DNA from: DAOUGC01 sp034429695
GTDB lineage: Bacteria > Chloroflexota > Anaerolineae > Anaerolineales > Anaerolineaceae
DNA length: 13,374 nucleotides
Assembly: GCA_034429695.1 (NCBI GenBank)
Contig: DAOUGC010000196.1
Span: 1-13,374 of the forward strand
Reading direction: 5' to 3'
Notes under the pieces: model-generated
What the model saw: only the letters and a program-made list of their open reading frames with translations
Databases searched by the model: none
Told to the model about the DNA's origin: nothing
Translations under genes and position numbers: made by a program
Shown here: in pieces, positions 1-5,570 of the stretch
Position numbering within the stretch: the stretch's first letter is position 1
How the letters are laid out: every line of letters begins with the position of its first letter

Positions 1-6
1 CAAAAG

Positions 7-44
7 AAAAAATCAACCCCCGCCCCGCTTGCGGGGAGGGGGTT
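7..44 (-). terminator. Rho-independent terminator of the minus-strand gene at 68-877
   Basis: Read on the minus strand, a hairpin is formed by 38-44 with 15-21 (7 bp) and 31-36 with 23-28 (6 bp). One mismatch (G22/A37) separates the two stems. The hairpin is followed by a run of six T (plus-strand A at 7-12). It lies 24 bases beyond the stop codon of the neighbouring gene. The same bases are part of a G-rich tract, so the hairpin may also belong to a dispersed GC-rich intergenic repeat. That cannot be judged from one copy. Confidence 0.75.
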
Positions 45-54
45 GGGGGAGGGG
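33..54 (+). other. G-quadruplex-forming motif
   Basis: Four runs of four or five G (33-36, 38-42, 45-49, 51-54) are separated by loops of only 1, 2 and 1 bases. This fits the classical intramolecular G-quadruplex rule very well. The G-rich strand is the template strand for the adjacent minus-strand gene. It competes with the hairpin at 15-44, because runs 33-36 and 38-42 are also its 3' arm. Confidence 0.55.
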
Positions 55-67
55 CCTTCCCAATACT

Positions 68-877
68 CTACTTTCCCTCCTGCTGGCGCGAATGAAACTC
101 CAGCAGGGTGCGCAGCATGGGCAGGGCATAACCCAGACGCTTGACCGTCTCCTGCGGGTCGTTCTCGCGCTGCTCCCGTAACTCATCCGCGTCCACTCCC
201 AGCAGGAAAGGATCTTCCCAGGCCAGCCAGTCCACAAACACGGGAATGATGGCGGGCATAAGGTGCAACACCAATCGGGTGAGCACATCAAATTGATCGC
301 TGGTTATAAGCGGCAGGAGCCGCTGTAAATCGCGGCAGGGCAGTGCCAGATGGCACCAGGCAAAGTCCAACCGTTTGCCGAAGAGCTGTTCGCCCATGTC
401 GGTGATGAAGGTCTCCACTTCGCAATAGTTGGATGGGTGCGAAGCCCATGCCAGTGGTGACCGCTGAAACAACACCGGCTTGCCGATCCTGCCGGCGTAA
501 TCCACATCATCCGCCATAGTCTGCGCGTAGCCTGTACTGAGCGCGAACGCCAGCCGGTCTGGAAAGCACAGATGCAGGGTTTTCTCGGGCGGGCAGGAAC
601 CGGCGGCAAAACCGTATAAATCCATCAATTGTGCGCCAATTGGCTGGCTGGCATCCAGATCGATCAGCCGCCAGAAGTCATCACCACGCAAGGCTGCGAT
701 CACATCCGGGGCGGCTGCCGCTGTTTCAGTCGAAACGCCCAGCACGACCTGGCCAAACAGATTGCGTAGGGCATCTTCTACATTTATAAGTGGGCGCAGG
801 GTGATTAACTGCGGGTCGTGCAGCGGCATGACGGCTGCCGGACGCGGACGGAGTGGGGTGGGCTGGCTCATGGGCAT
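68..877 (-). CDS. Conserved-looking protein of unknown function, about 269 aa
   Basis: I do not recognise a characterised family. The protein looks soluble, with no signal peptide and no clear membrane segment, and has a Pro-rich N-terminus. Its middle is rich in Trp, His, Cys and aromatic residues, for example FQRSPLAWASHPSNY and LDFAWCHLALPC, and a VDWLAWEDPFLLG stretch precedes a charged C-terminal helix. Such conserved-looking aromatic patches suggest a real folded enzyme or binding protein rather than a shadow ORF, and codon use resembles its neighbours. The start is uncertain. ATG at 877 lies just 6 bases after a TATAAT box, which suggests a leaderless message. ATG at 871, ATG at 895 and GTG at 898 are in-frame alternatives, and none has a good Shine-Dalgarno. 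It is divergent from the padR-like gene, and a terminator follows it. Confidence 0.75.
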   Translation of the reverse strand: MPMSQPTPLRPRPAAVMPLHDPQLITLRPLINVEDALRNLFGQVVLGVSTETAAAAPDVIAALRGDDFWRLIDLDASQPIGAQLMDLYGFAAGSCPPEKTLHLCFPDRLAFALSTGYAQTMADDVDYAGRIGKPVLFQRSPLAWASHPSNYCEVETFITDMGEQLFGKRLDFAWCHLALPCRDLQRLLPLITSDQFDVLTRLVLHLMPAIIPVFVDWLAWEDPFLLGVDADELREQRENDPQETVKRLGYALPMLRTLLEFHSRQQEGK

Positions 878-883
878 GAGGAA

Positions 884-889
884 ATTATA
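884..889 (-). promoter_or_regulatory. Possible -10 box giving a leaderless transcript
   Basis: The minus strand carries a perfect TATAAT here, ending six bases before the ATG at 877, so transcription would begin at or next to the start codon. No convincing -35 hexamer is seen 16-18 bases upstream (best is CCAAAG). Confidence is therefore limited. Confidence 0.35.
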
Positions 890-902
890 TACCATCACCC
901 AC

Positions 903-931
903 TTGACTTTGGCTGCCCATTGTTATATTAT
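903..931 (+). promoter_or_regulatory. Promoter of the padR-like operon
   Basis: TTGACT (903-908) and TATTAT (926-931) are separated by 17 bases, close to the sigma-70 consensus. The predicted transcript starts near 938, immediately before the palindrome at 942-964, so a repressor bound there would block transcription. Confidence 0.6.
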
Positions 932-941
932 ATTGTCATGC

Positions 942-964
942 TATATATAGTGTTACGATATATA
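942..964. promoter_or_regulatory. Candidate PadR operator (AT-rich palindrome)
   Basis: This 23-base quasi-palindrome, centred on 953, matches at 9 of 11 opposed positions. The arms are TATATAT and ATATATA with a GT...AC-like core. It lies between the predicted transcription start and the Shine-Dalgarno of the padR-like gene. PadR proteins are dimers that commonly bind AT-rich inverted repeats in their own promoters. Autoregulation is inferred from position. Confidence 0.55.
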
Positions 965-975
965 TTGGAGGGCGA

Positions 976-1329
976 ATGGAAAACAACCCCGGATTGGTCC
1001 CCCTGACCGAAACCACGCTGTTCATCCTGCTCAGTCTGGTGAACGGTCCCCGGCATGGCTACGCCATCATCAAGGACGTGGAGCAGCTCAGCGCTGGCCG
1101 GGTGCAGATGAGCGCTGGAACGCTGTACGGCGCGATCAAACGCCTGGTTGAGCAGGATTTAATTGAACGGCTGGATGATGTTGAGGATGAGGAAGCGCCA
1201 CGTCCGGGGCTGCCGCGCAAACATTACCGGCTGACCGGCGCAGGCAGGCGGCTGCTGAACATGGAAGTCGCGCGTTTGGAGAGCGTCATGCAGGCCATCC
1301 GGTTGCGCGGTCAGGAGGGGGCGGCATGA
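976..1329 (+). CDS. PadR-family winged-helix transcriptional regulator
   Basis: The gene encodes a 117-aa repressor of the PadR type, the short subfamily with a single C-terminal dimerisation helix. Visible family motifs are GPRHGYAII at residues 24-32, SAGTLYGAIKRLVEQ at 46-60 (recognition helix region and start of the wing), and KHYRLTGAGRRLL at 82-94. An Asp/Glu-rich loop at about 66-74 forms the wing tip. ATG at 976 has a good GGAGG Shine-Dalgarno at 967-971. The stop overlaps the next start codon in an ATGA arrangement, so translation is coupled to the membrane protein. PadR regulators next to small membrane proteins or transporters usually control that operon in response to a small molecule or envelope stress. 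The effector cannot be inferred here. The palindrome at 942-964 is the likely operator. Confidence 0.93.
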   Translation: MENNPGLVPLTETTLFILLSLVNGPRHGYAIIKDVEQLSAGRVQMSAGTLYGAIKRLVEQDLIERLDDVEDEEAPRPGLPRKHYRLTGAGRRLLNMEVARLESVMQAIRLRGQEGAA

Positions 1330-2246
1330 GCATCATCAAGCGTACGGCGCGCAGAAGTTTTCATTTGTTGATCGGGTTGTACCCGGCAGGTTTTCGCCGG
1401 CAGTACGGCCATGAGCTGGAAGCGGTTTTTGAGGATCTATTGTCGCAGGCAGCCGAAAGCGGTGCAATGGCTATGCTGAAAACCTGGGGTTGTGAGCTGC
1501 TGGATCTGCCCGGCAACCTGCTGCGTGAATATGTGGATGACATTCGGAGGAGGAAAAACATGGCTCCCATCTCAACATCAACGGGCAACCGCCTGCCGCT
1601 GGTGGGCGCGCTGGGTTTTGGTGTGGCGTTTGCCTTTGAAGGACTGATCTATTCGCTGTTTCGCATGGGCATTGGTGCGGGTACGCGCATGGCAGGGATC
1701 ATCATCATCCTGGCATTTCTCATGCTGCCTGCGCTGGCGGCTGGCTGGCTGGGGGCATTCGCCCTCGGCAGGGTGATCAACCCTGCGCTGGCGCGCAAAG
1801 CCGGTTGGTGGAGCGGGCTGGCTTACATGCTGGTGGTGATGATCACCAGCCCTGGCATATGGGACCTGGTGACCGGCGACCTCATTTACATTCCGCCTGA
1901 GCTGGACACCGCCATGATTTTTATTCAGCCGGTGTTAATCGGCGTGGCGATGTCCGCGGCAACGGCGTATGTCTTGCGCAAAGAAAGCCTGCTGCTGGCA
2001 ATGTTGCTTGGCGGTGCAGGGTTTGGCATCGGTTTCATTGCTGACCGGCTGTTGTTGATTGCCATCGAAGCAGCCACCATGCGGGCAGGGCAAGGCTCGG
2101 CGCTCTCAACCATTGCCGGGTTTGTCATCGGCTGGGCGGTAAGTTATTCGCTGGTGGGCTTGCTGGGCGGCATGGGGCTTGGGGTTGGGCTGGCCCGCCC
2201 CAGGTTCATGCTGGACCCCGGTAGTGCGGATGGTCAGCCCTCCTGA
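1326..2246 (+). CDS. PadR-associated multi-pass membrane protein of unknown function
   Basis: This 306-aa protein has two parts. The soluble N-terminus (about residues 1-78) carries the pattern LYPAGFRRQYGHELEAVF. It resembles the short prefix domain found before permease domains and in proteins paired with PadR regulators. The remainder (about 85-300) has roughly six hydrophobic helices rich in Gly and Ala, for example around residues 92-112, 117-145, 150-170, 195-215, 222-250 and 260-290. It has no ATP-binding motifs and no obvious catalytic residues. The start overlaps the padR-like stop (ATGA), so both come from one message. A second start at 1560 (residue 79) has its own strong Shine-Dalgarno and would give the membrane part alone. 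Its role, perhaps envelope sensing or transport, is unknown. The stop codon abuts that of the convergent gene. Confidence 0.85.
   Translation: MSIIKRTARRSFHLLIGLYPAGFRRQYGHELEAVFEDLLSQAAESGAMAMLKTWGCELLDLPGNLLREYVDDIRRRKNMAPISTSTGNRLPLVGALGFGVAFAFEGLIYSLFRMGIGAGTRMAGIIIILAFLMLPALAAGWLGAFALGRVINPALARKAGWWSGLAYMLVVMITSPGIWDLVTGDLIYIPPELDTAMIFIQPVLIGVAMSAATAYVLRKESLLLAMLLGGAGFGIGFIADRLLLIAIEAATMRAGQGSALSTIAGFVIGWAVSYSLVGLLGGMGLGVGLARPRFMLDPGSADGQPS
1546..1562 (+). promoter_or_regulatory. Strong internal ribosome binding site and in-frame ATG
   Basis: GGAGGAGG (1546-1553) is followed six bases later by ATG (1560-1562) in frame with the membrane protein. It sits exactly at the boundary between the soluble prefix and the first membrane segment. 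The site is better than the RBS of most genes in the window. It also encodes Arg-Arg-Lys as part of a basic patch, so the match could be a by-product of AGG codons. Confidence 0.4.
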
Positions 2247-3212
2247 TCAGGGATCAAGGATCCAGCGCAGAACCTGCGGGTCATCAAAGAGATCATCAAT
2301 CAGATCGTGCAGGTCCATCACGGCATACATGGCAACATCATATAGAAAGCGCGCTCTAAAGAAAACCGGCAGGGCGCGTTTTTCATTTTCGGTCACTGAG
2401 GGATGGCGTTCAAAGGCCGACTGGAAGACAGGGTACTGCCCGCTGCGAATGGCGTTGCGGGTGGCGCTGTCCAGATCATGCAGGGCGGTGCGCGTCCATT
2501 CGTCGATGAGAAAACTGGAATGATACTCATCGAAATCCAGCACAGCCTGCACTTGATCGCCCGAGAAGATCACATTGTCCAGCTTGATATCACCGTGGAT
2601 CATGCCTGAGGGCAGACCCATTTTTAGGACGGCGGCGTATTCAACCCGGGTGCGTTGATGGAGTTGATCCAGTTCTTCCTGATGACGGATCAGCAGATGC
2701 CGGTTTTGCCGGTAGGCATGCAGGCTGACGCTGGCGATGTCGCCGGGCCAGGCGCGCATGGATGAGCGCGAAAATGATGTGCTCACGGAGCGCATGTGCA
2801 ACAGCAGCTCCGCCACCGAGCGGGCGACCGCCGGGGTGTAAGCTGCGCCGGTGGAGCCGGGCACATGCTCAAACAGTGCGGCTTGCAGCGTCACCCCCTG
2901 ATGTTGAATCTCAACCACGCGCCGACCAGCCAGCGCAGGAATTACCGCCGGGGTGGGAAGGCCGCTCGCACGGACGTGTTCGACAAAATCCAGTTCAAAT
3001 TCAATTTCGGCGGGGGAACGCGGGCCGGTGGTGGAATGGCTGGCGTTGTAGATGCGCAGCACATAACGCCGGTCAGGGGTGATGATGTGGAAATTGCGAT
3101 TTTCCTCGCCCTGTGGGATGGATTCCACTTGCACGGCAGCTCCAGGCAAATAATGTTCCCTGACAAAGCGGGCAAGGTCATCGGGATGGTGGGGTGGCAA
3201 TTCGTCACGCAC
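2247..3212 (-). CDS. Aminoglycoside-phosphotransferase-fold small-molecule kinase
   Basis: The 321-aa protein has the APH/choline-kinase fold. The N-lobe has the nucleotide-binding strand pattern GEENRNFHII (residues 35-44) and a probable ATP-binding lysine-equivalent region around YVLRIYN. The catalytic loop is HGDIKLDNVIF, with HGD at 206-208 and Asn213. The magnesium-binding aspartate is D226 in VLDFDE. In this superfamily the enzymes transfer the ATP gamma-phosphate to hydroxyls of homoserine, choline, fructosamine, aminoglycosides and similar compounds. The layout resembles ThrB2-like kinases, but the substrate cannot be decided, and a resistance role is not implied. The start is a GTG at 3212, because the frame is closed by the Nudix stop codon eight codons upstream. 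The Shine-Dalgarno is poor, which fits translational coupling to the Nudix gene. No terminator is visible after the stop, which abuts the convergent gene. Confidence 0.82.
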   Translation of the reverse strand: MRDELPPHHPDDLARFVREHYLPGAAVQVESIPQGEENRNFHIITPDRRYVLRIYNASHSTTGPRSPAEIEFELDFVEHVRASGLPTPAVIPALAGRRVVEIQHQGVTLQAALFEHVPGSTGAAYTPAVARSVAELLLHMRSVSTSFSRSSMRAWPGDIASVSLHAYRQNRHLLIRHQEELDQLHQRTRVEYAAVLKMGLPSGMIHGDIKLDNVIFSGDQVQAVLDFDEYHSSFLIDEWTRTALHDLDSATRNAIRSGQYPVFQSAFERHPSVTENEKRALPVFFRARFLYDVAMYAVMDLHDLIDDLFDDPQVLRWILDP

Positions 3213-3236
3213 AGAGCGGATGGGGTAAGCCGGTAT

Positions 3237-3770
3237 TCATTGTTTATCCAGATGGGCGCGCACCAGCAGCAGGGCAGCCAGACTTTTGCCGTCGCGCAGT
3301 TGGCCGCTTTCAGCCATGCGGAAAGCCTCTTCCAGCGGAACGGCTTCTGCGTTGAGGAATTCGTCATCATCGCCCGGCAATGGGTCGTCGCTCAGACCGG
3401 TGGCCAGGTAGACGTGCATGAACTCAGATGAATAACCGGGGGCCAGGTAGAATTCGCCCACTTTTTTGATCAGGCTGGCAGCCATGCCGATCTCCTCGCG
3501 CACCTCGCGCGCGGCTGCCAGGTCCGGCGCTTCGCCCGGTTCCAGCGTGCCGGCAGGCAGCTCAAGCAGGGTTTCGCCGCAGCCCACCCGGTACTGGCGC
3601 ACAAACCAGACATTGCCATCCGCATCAATTGGGACGATGGTGATGGCCCCGGGGTGCTTGACCAGGTCATAAGTTACTTCACGTCCATCCGGCAGGCGCA
3701 TGCCCACCTGCTGAACTTCAAAGGCGCGACCCTGATACATGGTTTTTCTGGATAGAATTTCGTGTTTCAT
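3237..3770 (-). CDS. Nudix hydrolase, ADP-ribose pyrophosphatase-like
   Basis: The 177-aa protein contains a perfect Nudix box at residues 74-96: G74, E80, R88-E89, E92-E93, G95. The flanking ELPAGTLEPGE pattern and a proline exactly 16 residues after the final glycine (P111) are typical of ADP-ribose pyrophosphatases. These cleave ADP-ribose and related nucleoside diphosphate sugars to AMP and a sugar phosphate, using magnesium. The length matches the family. ATG at 3770 was chosen over a longer frame (to 3920) because it has a GGGGTG Shine-Dalgarno, lies just downstream of a promoter, and the homologous domain starts here. The gene is first in a two-gene unit with the downstream kinase, 24 bases apart and in the same frame. 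Both could act on phosphorylated metabolites or metabolite repair, which is inference. Confidence 0.9.
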   Translation of the reverse strand: MKHEILSRKTMYQGRAFEVQQVGMRLPDGREVTYDLVKHPGAITIVPIDADGNVWFVRQYRVGCGETLLELPAGTLEPGEAPDLAAAREVREEIGMAASLIKKVGEFYLAPGYSSEFMHVYLATGLSDDPLPGDDDEFLNAEAVPLEEAFRMAESGQLRDGKSLAALLLVRAHLDKQ

Positions 3771-3799
3771 GTTCACCCCGCGGTTGATTGATAGGCATG

Positions 3800-3828
3800 A
3801 GCATACCACAGGCGAGGCTGGCGGGCAA
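3800..3828 (-). promoter_or_regulatory. Promoter of the Nudix-kinase unit
   Basis: On the minus strand TTGCCC (3823-3828) and TATGCT (3800-3805) are 17 bases apart, and a TGG extended -10 element directly precedes the -10. Transcription would start near 3794, leaving a leader of about 24 bases with the Shine-Dalgarno. Confidence 0.5.
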
Positions 3829-3880
3829 CCGGCGCAGCGATTGAAAATTTGGAGGTTATACCCCCAAAATATGGCAAACC

Positions 3881-3891
3881 TGTGATATAAT
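3881..3891 (+). promoter_or_regulatory. Extended -10 promoter of rpsB-tsf
   Basis: TGTGA followed by a perfect TATAAT (3886-3891) makes a strong extended -10 element. No good -35 hexamer is found 16-18 bases upstream, which is usual for extended -10 promoters. The predicted start is near 3898, just before the structured leader. Confidence 0.6.
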
Positions 3892-3897
3892 CGCTCC

Positions 3898-3991
3898 TTG
3901 CTCACGCCACACCATATCACACGCTCTCAGACTGGGTTTTGGCGTGGCCGGCGGATTGCCGGCTGAAAACCCGGGTGGAAGAGAGCGGAGG
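3898..3991 (+). ncRNA. Structured rpsB leader RNA with probable pseudoknot
   Basis: Three nested perfect stems form one long hairpin. P1 is 3922-3928 with 3981-3987 (7 bp), P2 is 3934-3940 with 3966-3972 (7 bp), and P3 is 3947-3952 with 3958-3963 (6 bp, loop GGATT). The strand between P2 and P3 (GGCGTG, 3941-3946) is exactly complementary to CACGCC at 3903-3908, near the predicted 5' end of the transcript. This makes a pseudoknot, or an alternative pairing. A 13-base linker joins the pseudoknot strand to P1. A GGAGG at 3987-3991 touches the end of P1, and the functional AAGGAG (4005-4010) follows. S2 autoregulates rpsB through its leader in E. coli, and a similar role is inferred here. I do not recognise this fold as a named family. 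Confidence 0.65.
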
Positions 3992-4020
3992 ACAAAACGC
4001 AAAAAAGGAGAGTAATACCA

Positions 4021-4878
4021 ATGGCTAGCATCATTTCGATGAAAGCCCTGTTGGAGAGCGGTGTCCACTTTGGCCATCGCACCAACAAATGGGACCCCGC
4101 CATGAAGCCCTACATCTTCACTGAGCGGAATGGCATCCACATCATTGACCTGCAACAGACGGTCAAATCCCTCACCACAGCCTACAACCTGGTTCGTGAA
4201 ACTGTTCAGAACGGCGGAACCGTGTTGTTTGTCGGAACCAAGCGCCAGGCCTCTGAGACCGTGCGCGAAGAAGCCGAACGCTGCGGTATGCCCTACGTGA
4301 CCGAGCGCTGGTTGGGCGGCATGCTCACCAACTGGGTCACCATTCACCAGCGTATTCAGGAACTGGACCGCCTCGAGCACATGCGCGAGACGGGCGACAT
4401 CAACCGGCTGACCAAGAAGGAAGGCCTGCTGATCGAGCGCGAGATCAACCGCCTGCTGATCCGCTTGAGCGGTGTGCGCAAGATGAAGGACGTTCCCAAT
4501 CTGCTGTTCGTTGTGGACATCTCCCGCGAAGCCACTGCGGTGCACGAAGCCAACCTGAAGGGCATCCCTGTGGTGGCCCTGGTTGACACCAACTGCAATC
4601 CCAGCGGTGTGGACTTCGTGATCCCGTCGAACGACGACGCCATCCGCGCCATCAAGCTGCTGGTTGGCAAGATCGCCGACGCTGTGATCGAAGGCCGCAT
4701 GTCCCGCAAGGACGCTGAGATGGAAGAAGCCGCCGCAGCAGAAGCTGAGGCCGCTGTGCGCGTGGCTGCCCCTGCCGTTCCCCGCTTCAGCGCCGAACCT
4801 GAACTGACTGACGATGAATTGCTGGGCGACGCCACCCGCGCCAAGCTGACCAGCACCGAAGAAGAGACCGAACAGTAA
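4021..4878 (+). CDS. rpsB: 30S ribosomal protein S2
   Basis: This 285-aa protein is S2 of the small ribosomal subunit, which binds at the head-body junction together with S1 and is needed for initiation. Diagnostic stretches are LLESGVHFGHRTNKWDPAMK (residues 10-29), FVGTKRQASE, ERWLGGMLTNW, and the end region VALVDTNCNPSGVDFVIPSN. The core stops near residue 235. About 50 extra residues follow, first Ala/Glu-rich and then acidic, so the protein is longer than the E. coli form of about 241 residues. ATG at 4021 has AAGGAG at 4005-4010 with a 10-base spacing. The gene is first in the rpsB-tsf unit, and tsf starts 33 bases after its stop. Control probably involves the structured leader upstream. 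Confidence 0.98.
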   Translation: MASIISMKALLESGVHFGHRTNKWDPAMKPYIFTERNGIHIIDLQQTVKSLTTAYNLVRETVQNGGTVLFVGTKRQASETVREEAERCGMPYVTERWLGGMLTNWVTIHQRIQELDRLEHMRETGDINRLTKKEGLLIEREINRLLIRLSGVRKMKDVPNLLFVVDISREATAVHEANLKGIPVVALVDTNCNPSGVDFVIPSNDDAIRAIKLLVGKIADAVIEGRMSRKDAEMEEAAAAEAEAAVRVAAPAVPRFSAEPELTDDELLGDATRAKLTSTEEETEQ

Positions 4879-4911
4879 TACCCGCTCCTGGCACTGATAG
4901 AGGATAAAGCA

Positions 4912-5520
4912 ATGGAAATTACCACAGCAATGATTAAAGAACTGCGCGAGAAGACCGGGGCGGGCATCCTCGATTGCCGTAAAGCCCTCGAGAACGCCAA
5001 CGGCGACATGAAACAGGCGCTGGACTTCCTGCGTGAGAAGGGCCTCGCCACTGCCACCAAGCGCGCTGCGCGCACCGCCTCAGAAGGCGTGGTGGAACTG
5101 TACTCACACGGCAATGGCCGCGTGGGCGTGATGCTGGAACTCAATGCTGAGACCGACTTTGTTGGCCGCTCTGATGCTTTCCGCACCCTGGCGCACGAAC
5201 TGGCGCTGCAGATCGCCGCTGCCTCCCCGCTGTACATCCGCGATGAGGACATCCCCGCTGATGTGCTCGAGCATGAGAAGCGCATCGCCGAAGCCAAGGC
5301 TCGCGAAGAAGGCAAGCCCGAAGCCATTCTGGCCCGCATTGTTGAAGGCAGCCTCAAGAAATACATGGACGAGTTTGTCCTGTTGCGTCAGCCTTACATT
5401 CGCGATGAGTCCATCACCGTGCAGCAGTTGATCAACCAGAACATCGCAGCGTTGGGCGAGAACATCGTCGTGCGCCGCTTTGTCCGCTGGGCGCTGGGTG
5501 AAAGTACAAGCGAAGAGTAA
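4912..5520 (+). CDS. tsf: Translation elongation factor Ts
   Basis: EF-Ts catalyses GDP release from EF-Tu during elongation. The N-terminal UBA-like module is clear: IKELREKTGAGILDCRKAL at residues 8-26 and ALDFLREKGLATATKRAART at 36-55. The EF-Tu-contacting motif TDFV sits at 81-84. The C-terminal module ends with ALGENIVVRRFVRW. At 202 aa it is much shorter than the E. coli protein (about 283 aa) and similar to the Thermus type, which has a single core subdomain. ATG at 4912 has AGAGG at 4899-4903, spaced 8 bases. It is cotranscribed with rpsB, and a strong terminator begins 7 bases after the stop. Confidence 0.98.
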   Translation: MEITTAMIKELREKTGAGILDCRKALENANGDMKQALDFLREKGLATATKRAARTASEGVVELYSHGNGRVGVMLELNAETDFVGRSDAFRTLAHELALQIAAASPLYIRDEDIPADVLEHEKRIAEAKAREEGKPEAILARIVEGSLKKYMDEFVLLRQPYIRDESITVQQLINQNIAALGENIVVRRFVRWALGESTSEE

Positions 5521-5527
5521 TCCCACG

Positions 5528-5555
5528 AAGCCAACCGCAAGGTTGGCTTTTTTTT
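5528..5555 (+). terminator. Intrinsic terminator between tsf and pyrH
   Basis: A 9-bp stem (5528-5536 with 5541-5549) is closed by a GCAA tetraloop. It is followed by an uninterrupted run of eight T (5548-5555, the first two in the stem). It lies between the tsf stop and the pyrH Shine-Dalgarno, so it must reduce pyrH expression from the rpsB promoter. Confidence 0.92.
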
Positions 5556-5570
5556 AGGAATGGAGCGCGT

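Noticed and set aside
2796..3431. Plus-strand open frame (211 codons) opposite the kinase and Nudix genes
   Set aside because: Both opposite genes have invariant catalytic motifs in the right frame. This frame is a shadow.
3771..3920. 50-codon N-terminal extension of the Nudix protein
   Set aside because: It would run through the predicted promoter, has an atypical Cys-rich composition, and the ATG at 3770 has a Shine-Dalgarno.
3856..4545. Minus-strand open frame (229 codons) across the rpsB leader and start
   Set aside because: It is antisense to rpsB and its promoter region. The product has no recognisable domain, and the strand already holds regulatory structure.
4356..5366. Long minus-strand open frame (336 codons) opposite rpsB and tsf
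   Set aside because: It lies antisense to two certain ribosomal/translation genes, its product is a low-complexity Ser/Arg/Ala mix, and it has no domain. It is a codon-bias shadow.
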